NCBI GenBank assembly: GCA_036852015.1
Contig: JAANDG010000018.1
Location: 434,001-498,000, forward strand
Source: Pelodera strongyloides
Taxonomy: Eukaryota; Nematoda; Chromadorea; Rhabditida; Rhabditidae
Direction: 5' to 3'
DNA: 64,000 nt
Below are positions 56,150-64,000 of this stretch, in pieces. The number at the start of each line of letters is the position of its first letter. Within the stretch, counting starts at the first letter, position 1. The translations under genes and the position numbers were made by a program. The notes beneath the pieces were generated by a model. It saw nothing but the letters and a program-made list of their open reading frames with translations, had not been told where the DNA came from and did not search any database.

Positions 56150-59100
56150 ATGCACGGCCGCCTGTTATTAAGGAATATACTCACGCTTTGCTTTTTCGGT
56201 AAGTCTAATGTTTTTGTATTCTTTTCAACAATTGCTAGAGTGGATTCAAAAGATTAGCTGATGGATGCACGTGAACTTCGAACATTTGAAATTAGAACGG
56301 AAAGCTGCTTACACTTGTTCCACCAGTTTGTTTGTTTGTTACATGATGATATATTTATTGTCCTTGTTTCAGGTGCTCCTTTAATCAGTGCGTGCAACAA
56401 TGAAACTCACCACATTTGTTTGTCTGGAAGGGAATGCTTGCCGCTAGAATGGAGATGCGACAATGTGCCAGACTGCCCGGATGGATCTGTAAGCTTTGAA
56501 CAATTCTTTTTTTGGCCTTTCCTAGTTCCTTAACCCGGCTTTCCCCCCGGCCCTACAATGTATATTGGGAGATTTTCGTATCTTTCTTGCGTGTTGATAA
56601 CGTTGTGTTGTGTTATAACGTTCAGCCCGTTAATATACATCACTATTGTATTTTAAAACTAACTTTTAGGATGAGCACAACTGTTCCTACCTTCACGAGT
56701 GTCTGGCCGGAGAGTTCAACTGCAACAATGGCGACTGCATCGACAAGAAGTTCAAGTGCAACGGACTGGTGCGTTTATATTATATTCACTCGGGCTTTGG
56801 TGCTCTATTCCCGATTCACTGCGTTCATATGCACACGTTTCTGAATAAGCTGGAGATTTGTTTGGGTTTTGAGCTCGTGTTTCCTCGTTTCCCGATTTCG
56901 TCTCTTATTGATTGTTCTCATACGGCAATCTCTGGTAGCCAAACGTACCTAGTCCCGTTCCGAGTGTAGATCCCGGTACCTTACCGGGTTTTCCACTCCG
57001 ACTTTCCACTTACTAGAAGCAGTAAATTAAGACCTTTCCTCATCCTTGACTATTTTCAGGCTGATTGTCGCAATGGGCGCGACGAGTTCGGATGTGCAGA
57101 GATTCGCCAGATTACGCAAAATCCAGTGAATGGAATGTTGGTCTTATTCTTGATATTCCGCCTTGTGTTCTTTCGTATAATATGAGTATGGATTTCCATT
57201 GGACTATTCTCCACGGTACCATGCAAATTTGCCATTGAATTTGACCTATGTAGAGCAGCGGGTAAGCCGTATCATAAGCTCGCATAGCTCAACAGGTTGG
57301 ACCGTAAATCGAGAGATTGTGCTGCTGATGTGGGTTCGAACCGCGCCATCGGCAAATATTTTGTATAGGAAATTTTCTTTATGAAAGGATTTCGTTGTGC
57401 GCATTTAAACAAGCAAAATCAGTGACAAACTTTTCTCCTTTATAATAAGATTTTACAGGAAGGTAGTGATGTCGTCGGTCAAGCTGGCCGAGGTACACGA
57501 GATGGAGCAGGATTGTGATGCTGGTTATCACAAATGCAAGAGCGGTCCCTGCATTCGTGGTTCGATGGTGTGCGACGGACAATTGGTGTGTTTGTACTTA
57601 AAATTTATATTTTTTCTTGCTGGCTGTCGTCTTTTTGGATATTAAACCCATTTGAGCGGTGGCAGTGTAGTCTACTGTTCTTTTGTCATTTAAGTGGCTT
57701 TGCTTACCAACTAAAACTAATGAGGTCACACGTTTTTGAATCCATTTTGGATTTATTTCAGGATTGCCCCCTGGGTGATGACGAACCGAAATCGTGTCCG
57801 CCAACATCGTGCCCACTGAACCAGATTGCTTGCGGCAGCTCGGACACGTTCATATGCATTCCGCGGCCGTGGTGGTGTGACGATGAGACCGACTGCGAAA
57901 ATGGAGAGGACGAGGTAGAATTCTATTGTTTTCTTTCTTTGAACTCCCTGTCTTTCGGGCGACTGTGTCTCTGGGTATTGTCCCGTCCGGACCGGTATAT
58001 ATCAATGAGTGTATTATGTAAAGATGTTTTACATTTACATCTTATCCTTATTTTTTTAATTTAAGTTTGTGTTGGGTTGATGAGCTAATCAAATGGTCTG
58101 AGCCAATCATAATCAAGGAATCCCTAAGGTTTCGTTTTCTACATACCATGTTTTGTCCGCTCATAGCTTGCGCAGATGTATGGTTGGTCGTGGGCTGTAT
58201 TTATGTATGCTGCTGCTGACTAGCTAGTATTGTGTTTTTTTCAGAAGGACTGTCTTCACCATGAACATGAACCCACCACCTTGAGCACGCCCACCCAGAC
58301 CCGGACTACCGTTGTCCGCACGCGCACACCGAGTACCACCGCAACCCCTGCTGAAGCGATCAAGTCTTCCTCCACTAACCGAGTCCTCCTCCAGAAGAAG
58401 GACTTTGAGAACATGGAACACGTATGGGCCAAATGCGACCCTGCTTCTGAAATGGGCACCTACAAATGTCTTGGAGGTACGGGCTTTGAAACTAGTTTTT
58501 TGTTTGTTTTTCATCTCTGACTATGAAAAAAGACTGCCAATTTTGTGCTGGACCTGGACAGTCGCGGTTTTCGGTCCGTTTCGAACGCGCCCTGAAACAT
58601 GTGGCGATGTCCATGTCGCACATCTATTGCCTTTTAAAGCGAAATACCGGCCTCGATGTGTTTCAAAAGGTATGCTTTAAGCCTGACATGTCTACATATT
58701 GCTTTTATTTTCAGAAAATCTATGCGTGAACATGACGAAGACGTGTGACGGACAGAGGGATTGTCCCCAAGGAGATGATGAACTGGGAATGTGCAAGGAG
58801 TGCGATCATATGCGCTGCTCGTACAAGTGCCAGGCAAATGTTCGCGGTACGAGTTAGAGTTTTGTCAGTTATATGACTATGATAACGCACTGTACTTTAC
58901 GGTCAATGGGCCATCGGTCTATGACCTGGCTTCTTACCAAGCCAACCCTGGACTCCTATATCACGCACAACGCACAACGTATTTGTGCTGATTACGGCTC
59001 TGACCTGGGACCTTTACTGGGCTGGAGCCAGGTTATTCCCTCAGGGATAGTTTCTTCTTTTTGGGATTTTTGGCATAAAATAGCATTCTAGCTTCTCGGG

Positions 59101-62100
59101 GAACAAGAAGGTTCCCCGTGAGGAATGGAGTGGTGAATAGCGAATACTACCTCAGGAGTTTCGACCATTTCGAATCGTTTCAGAGGCCCGTTGCGTTTGC
59201 CCACCTGGACTAATGCTGTCGCCTAAGGATCGAACCACCTGTGTGCGGTACAATGCCTGTGAAGATCACTCGCGCTGCAGTCATTACTGTGAACCCGTTG
59301 GGGGTAAGTGAGTGTTCTTTGATCGTGTAGAATGTTGCTGTTTGCCCCCCCCCTTGATGTACATGGCACGTGGCCCTTTTTTTCTTCTACGTTTCGGACA
59401 ATACTTGTAATTGTTTGTTTAGACAAGAGCTACAAGTGTTCTTGCGCCGTTGGTTACTCGCTGGATAAGTCGGGCCACCGATGTATGCTCCAGGTTGATG
59501 TTCTGGTCGGAGAGCTGGTTGTAAGCACTGGGAACGAGGTGGGTTTTTTTTTCAAATTATAGGTTATATGAAAAAAAACAACTATGCTGACTTGTTTAAA
59601 GCTAGCGCCGCTAGCCGCATTCAAATTCTGACTTGATTGTGGACGGTATAGATACGCGCGGTTTTTGCAGTGATGTTTCTGTTCTGACTTTTGCTTTCTA
59701 TTATGAAATTGAACCAGTTTTGTTCGATTCAGAATCAGAATAAGTATCGTCACTTCGTTTAGTGTGAAGACACAGTATTATTAAACTCGCAGCAACTTAT
59801 TTTTAGGTCCGTATCGCTGCTCTCCACGATGACGCTGAGCACCCCTCGTCGTATCACAGCAACTCTTCGCTCAAGACTGGCGAATCTATGCTCCATCTAT
59901 CGCTCGATGTTCGCTCGCAGCACCTCTACATAACAATTGTCGGACACCAGGGAGGGGTAAGCCCTTAGCTTTAGCTAGCGTAGTGGTGATCCCTAGGAAC
60001 GTGTAGTGCAGGTTTGTTGTCCCGGTCTCCCCTCTGTGGAACGGTGTATTACGCCCTGTATTTTGCTTGGTTTGCGGTACCGTAGATCAGTTGTAGTTAG
60101 AAGTGAAGGTCGGATTATCTTGGCTATGACGAGAAACTTTTTATGTTTCACTAAATTTACATTTCTTTTCAGTATCAAATTGCCAAGACCGTGCGTGGGC
60201 AGGTGCACCCGCTCCGTCGTGGAATCAATGGACTCGGAAATGTTCAATACGACTGGGTCAACGACAATGTCTTCTTTGTAGCAGGCGGTTTGTCGTTTGC
60301 TTGTGGAATTGATAACTGTATTCTTACTCTGTTTTGCCCGAATGGCTTCTTTTACGAAACTCTCCTGCCTTTTGGTTACCAGCTTGCTCTACTCTAGTTT
60401 TGCCCTCTTGTTCACTTGTTGTGCGTCCAGGCTGCACAGAACCTTTTATTGATTTGTGAACTTAGGTAGCACCGAGCCCCCGACCATTCGTGTCTGTATG
60501 TCGGACTTCCGTTTCTGCAGTCGTGTGCTGAGGTCGACCAAGTCGCGTGAGACGTTGTCCGGACGTGTCGTGTATCCGTTGTTCCGCCGTCTGGCCATTA
60601 ACCCGATCCGTGGTCTCATGTGCTGGATTGAGGTGTTTCACCATACGACCGAAATCAAGTGTGGAAATGTGGACGGCACTGGGGTATTTGTTTACTTTAC
60701 ATATCCGGTTGCCGACTATTCTGGGACCATTTGGTGTCGCCATTTGCTACATATACGCTTTTCCTTTCGTGTTAGTTGAGTAGCCGGCTATTTGAAAAAT
60801 ATCATTTCAGAATAATCTCAACTATCTTTTTAGATCTTTGTGCTCGATGATCACAAGATTGAGGAGCCGCGTGCGTTGGTTATTGACTATATTAGGAACG
60901 ATTTGTACTTTGCCGACTCGGAGCTTCAGGTTCGATGTTATTTTTTGATTTCAGTTTGTGGGCGCGCTATGCAATCGAATCAATATGATGCCATGACCGT
61001 ATACGTTGCCGCTATCGTAACTGCGTTATCTACTACTGCCCTGAGAGTTGAAATAAAACATAAAATCAGTCCTTTAGTCCTTGTATACTTGTAACAATTG
61101 GAACGCATCAACATCGACTCTCATCAGCGCATTGTGATCACCAGAGTGCGCAATCCGTTCGACATGGCTTTCTTCAATGGAATCTTGTATTACAGTGAGA
61201 GGTTTGTAATTAAGAATGTCAGGCGCAGTATTTTGTTCGTGGACAGTGAAAAATATGGTCATTTTGGTATCTCCTCGCAACGCGACATCCATCGCTCACA
61301 AAGTGTCACGTCGCAATGGAACTGCGTACACATTTGTCGGCCGAAACGACGCCGTCTGCGCTGAGAAGCAGTGCTTCTCAGCTTTGACTCGTATCTCTCT
61401 AACTTTCTACCTTTTAGTGAATCGAAATCTGTCAAGTCTATTGACGTGTCTGAGGAGCATCACTTCCGTCCGCACATTGAACGTTCATTTACTCACAAAC
61501 CTTTTGGATTGACGATCAACCACACGCTTGCACAGGTAGGATCTAACTCTCTCTTTCTCTTTCTCCCTCTCTCTCGATCTCTCTCTCTCCCACTCTCCTT
61601 CTCTCTCTATCTTTGTCACCCACTGGCTTTCGCGACTCTCGCCCTCTTTGATTTGGACATGATCACTTGAATCTCTATAAGATACTGTACGGCCTTATAT
61701 ATGTAATTTGTAGCCTCCTGTGCTCGCTGGACCATGCGATTCGATGGACTGTTACTACGTGTGTTTGGCTATTCCCGATCTCGATGGCGTCCTGCACGCT
61801 AAGTGCATCTGCCCTGACGAGTACACGATCAACAGGGACGGACAGTGTGAGATGCGCCGCAATTTGACCGATGTTGACGTGGTGAGGGCATGTTTGCAAA
61901 AGATTGACACGGTTGGGATTCGAACCCGCGCCCGCGGCTTTGCCATGCCTTTCAGAGACTGTGTTGTACGTGCGTCACACTGCCGCGTCTTCGACAAAGC
62001 CCCACTACCCCAATTTTTAATCATTTTAGCGAAACCTCGTAACTTCTGACTGGACGTCCGTATGCTGTTATGTCGTTCTATGTTATATGGCGTAGTTGAC

Positions 62101-63160
62101 TTATTGTTAATTATGTATGTTTTAGGCTGGCTCCCTGGATCTCACCTATATGACCCATTTGTGCGAGGAGCATGCGGCCTGTGGACCAAATGGCGGTTGT
62201 GTTGAGCGACATGATGAGAGAACAGGACATGTGGTGGATATTCGATGCGAGTGAGTTACTGTGATTCTGTGCGGCATATTGTAGTTTGCGTAACTACTGT
62301 GCTTCTTGTGGACTTTGGGGCTTTTATGGACCGATTACTTCGTCGTTGGGTTTGTTATTGTTAAAGTTTAAAAGCTGCGGTATCATGGTGATATGCTCGT
62401 TTGTAGTGGATAGCAATTGCGATTCGCGCAATTCTACTTGCTGTACGACCTTAGCCAATAGTACTGTAATTCTTGTTCTCAGGTGTGACCCCGGCTACGT
62501 TGGACTCGAGTGCGAGCTGATCGACGTGCACTACGACCCCATCTCTCAGTCTTCCGGTTCTACTTCGCTCTGGCTATGGATCTTGCTCCTCATTGCTTTT
62601 GCAATTGAGTAATATGCGCCCTCTATGCACTACGAGATAATTCCCAATTACGATGTTAGTTTTCGTAATTTGTACATAATTGTAGTTTATCGTTACCGTA
62701 TGTATTTTGTCTAAAAGGACCTGCCGATCATAGTTTTTCGAATCGTTTCAAATCACGTGCGTGTTTTGATTTAGTCGCGGATCTTTAGTGAGTGAGAGTG
62801 TGTGTGTGGGGGCCTCGCCCCGGAGCGGAGGGGGTTCACCCCTATTAGTTGTTCGTTTTTGCATTATTTTGTTCTAGAATGTAGTCTTTCTATTTTAGCT
62901 ATTTTTGTATTATAGTTAGCATAGCTGTAATAGGTTAGCTGTGTATGAATTTCTTTGTTTAGAATTGTTACCGTAGCTTCCAGCAAGTTTTATTTTACCA
63001 CTTTGGTATGAGTTTGTTACTTTCAGGTATGAGACCCAATTTACTGATACACACTTACATTGATACTCATCTATATTTGTTTGAAGCGTTGTTTATGATA
63101 GTAAACCTATTGTTTTTCTCAAGACTAAGTTTGTTGTAACTCTACCGGTTGTGAACTGTT

Positions 63161-63204
<44 letters not shown>

Positions 63205-64000
63205 TATATTCCTTTGTTTTCTATTGTGTTGAGTGATCAGAATGTCGTCTTGAACTGATCGTATCGTGAATCAATCTACATTCCTCAGTCAAACTTGGTG
63301 TATCAAGTCGCTGTGGTATTAAATTTCCACGGTTTACTAATGTGAGATAATTGAGGTTTTAGATTGTTCAGTGCGGTGGAGTCCTCGCCGGCCAGGGGAC
63401 ATCCCCAACTATTGTCTATGGTATTGCCTACTTGTACAGCAAGGAGAAGCTGGACGACTGCAAGTGAGCATGTTTCACAATTGTTTTTTAATATATGTCT
63501 TGAATTGGGCATAGGAAGTCTAAAGCTCACCGGACATTTCCCCATATATGCACTGCGCGGATGAAGCTATCGCTGAGCTTGATATCATTTTGTCCTGGCG
63601 TTTATTGTTGTGGCGTTTATTGGTTGTCTTGGATACTGTTTACAATCTTGTGTCTTCTGTCATTTATGTACCTGCGACGAACCGAATTGTGTCACGTGAA
63701 AAGCGATTATTTATTATTTAATTGGCTATTAACATGTTTGGAGTTTGTAGTATAATGATTGATTTTTGTTTTGCCCCTTTTAGACAGCTGACTATCGACT
63801 CAATGAACGTGGTTGCCGATGGCGGAACGGGTGCGCAATGTGGCCCAGACTGGAATTGAGAAGGTTCGCAAGATTTCCCAGCAATCTGTGCTGTTCACCC
63901 GGGTGCCCACGATGCACTCCTTCCAGAGCCCGATGTTCAATGATGGCGAGTTATTTCATGTTATAACCAGCCGTTCGAAGAGCCATACGGGCTCTTCTCC
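56150..64000 (+). CDS. LDL-receptor family protein, RME-2 yolk-receptor-like (3' partial)
   Basis: Endocytic lipoprotein receptor. Exons: 56150-56198 (signal peptide), 56373-56488, 56670-56768, 57060-57136, 57459-57585, 57762-57914, 58245-58476, 58715-58846, 59184-59303, 59423-59538, 59807-59956, 60173-60287, 60466-60683, 60834-60929, about 61096-61194, 61247-61370, 61418-61535, 61714-61881, 62126-62250, 62483-62607, 63411-63463 and from 63784. Domains in order: five LDLa repeats (each with a C-D-x-E type calcium cluster, for example CDDETDCENGEDE), a Thr-rich linker, two EGF modules, a YWTD-like six-bladed propeller, two EGF modules (the second ends CDPGYVGLECEL), a membrane helix (SLWLWILLLIAFAI) and a tail. 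This matches nematode RME-2. Problems: the exon at about 61096 lacks an AG acceptor, an 803-bp insertion splits the membrane exon, and the last exon changes frame near 63820. The gene may be damaged or the assembly may contain indels. Confidence 0.82.
57267..57350 (+). other. tRNA-like sequence in an intron
   Basis: Contains an A-box-like TAGCTCAACAGG and a B-box-like GGTTCGAACC with a pairable T stem (TGTGG/CCGCG), but the acceptor arms do not pair. Probably a tRNA-derived SINE relic, not a tRNA gene. Confidence 0.4.
61545..61612. repeat. (CT)n-rich tract in an LDL-receptor intron
   Basis: Imperfect CTCT run right after the donor of the exon ending at 61535. Counterpart of 53789-53895. Confidence 0.9.
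61905..61989 (-). other. tRNA-Ser-like relic in an intron
   Basis: On the minus strand GACGCGG (from 61989) can pair over 7 bp with CCGTGTC (to 61905), with a D-arm-like GTGT...ACAC stem, a GGC-AAA-GCC long variable arm and a B box GGTTCGAATCC. Length 85 fits a class II tRNA, but the anticodon stem is poor and T8 is missing. A diverged version lies in the duplicate near 54180-54270. Likely a pseudo-tRNA. Confidence 0.4.
62608..63410. mobile_element. 803-bp insertion splitting the membrane-spanning exon
   Basis: The duplicate at 53442-54960 shows the ancestral uninterrupted exon (GCAATTGTCTGTGGAATTGC). Here the two halves are separated by 803 bp, with ATTG on both sides (62604-62607 and 63411-63414) as a possible 4-bp target duplication. 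The insert begins AGTAATATG and ends CCCCAACT, has no ORF and contains a GC-rich patch near 62810-62840 and a (TA)n run. The class is unknown. Confidence 0.6.
63164..63209. repeat. (TA)n microsatellite
   Basis: TA run with one interruption, inside the 803-bp insertion. Confidence 0.95.

Noticed and set aside
58224..58514. 96-codon minus-strand ORF
   Set aside because: Antisense to the LDL-receptor linker exon, whose plus-strand frame is clearly coding.

Overview
The window is eukaryotic and reads as a nematode, most likely a rhabditid-type (clade V) species. Genes are split into many short exons with GT-AG introns of about 45 bp to several kb and TTTCAG-type acceptors. Several start codons sit directly behind such an acceptor, as expected for spliced-leader trans-splicing. 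The families also fit: a nematode Str-like chemoreceptor cluster, tandem ShKT domains, an NHX exchanger and a yolk-receptor-like LDL receptor. The species cannot be fixed from the sequence. All gene models were assembled by hand from reading frame, splice phase and family motifs.

Layout. 1-0.7 kb: 3' end of a secreted triple-ShKT gene (+). 3.3-9.4 kb: a 22-exon Na+/H+ exchanger (+). 10.5-24.1 kb: a chemoreceptor cluster on both strands. It holds one copy split by a LINE-like retroelement (-), one apparently intact copy (+), one intact copy (-), a truncated tandem duplicate (-) and two clusters of dead exons. 25.5-36.4 kb: a membrane-anchored histidine acid phosphatase (+) whose introns hold a TTAA-flanked foldback element, a LINE fragment and a full Ty3/Gypsy LTR retrotransposon. 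37.9-40.5 kb: an RHBDD1-type rhomboid protease (+). 41.3-44.3 kb: two divergently transcribed paralogous secreted proteins of a family I do not recognise. 45.4-46.1 kb: relics of the same LINE family. 49.3-50.8 kb: a coiled-coil gene (-). 51.1-52.4 kb: a 182-residue orphan gene (-). 53.4-55.0 kb: a decayed duplicate of the 3' part of the next gene. 56.1-64 kb: an LDL-receptor-family gene with the five-LDLa/EGF/propeller/EGF/TM layout of nematode RME-2 (+), which runs off the window.

The dominant theme is mobile-element traffic and local duplication. A LINE splits a GPCR coding exon exactly between two codons. An LTR element sits in a phosphatase intron between GAATC target duplications. A 2.4-kb tandem duplication creates a chimeric truncated receptor. 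A 0.8-kb insertion interrupts the membrane-spanning exon of the LDL receptor. Several frame breaks in otherwise well-conserved domains could be real decay or assembly indels, and the sequence alone cannot separate these. I found no CRISPR array, rRNA, convincing intact tRNA or prokaryotic operon. The best candidate for something undescribed is the divergent pair of paralogous secreted proteins at 41.3-44.3 kb.
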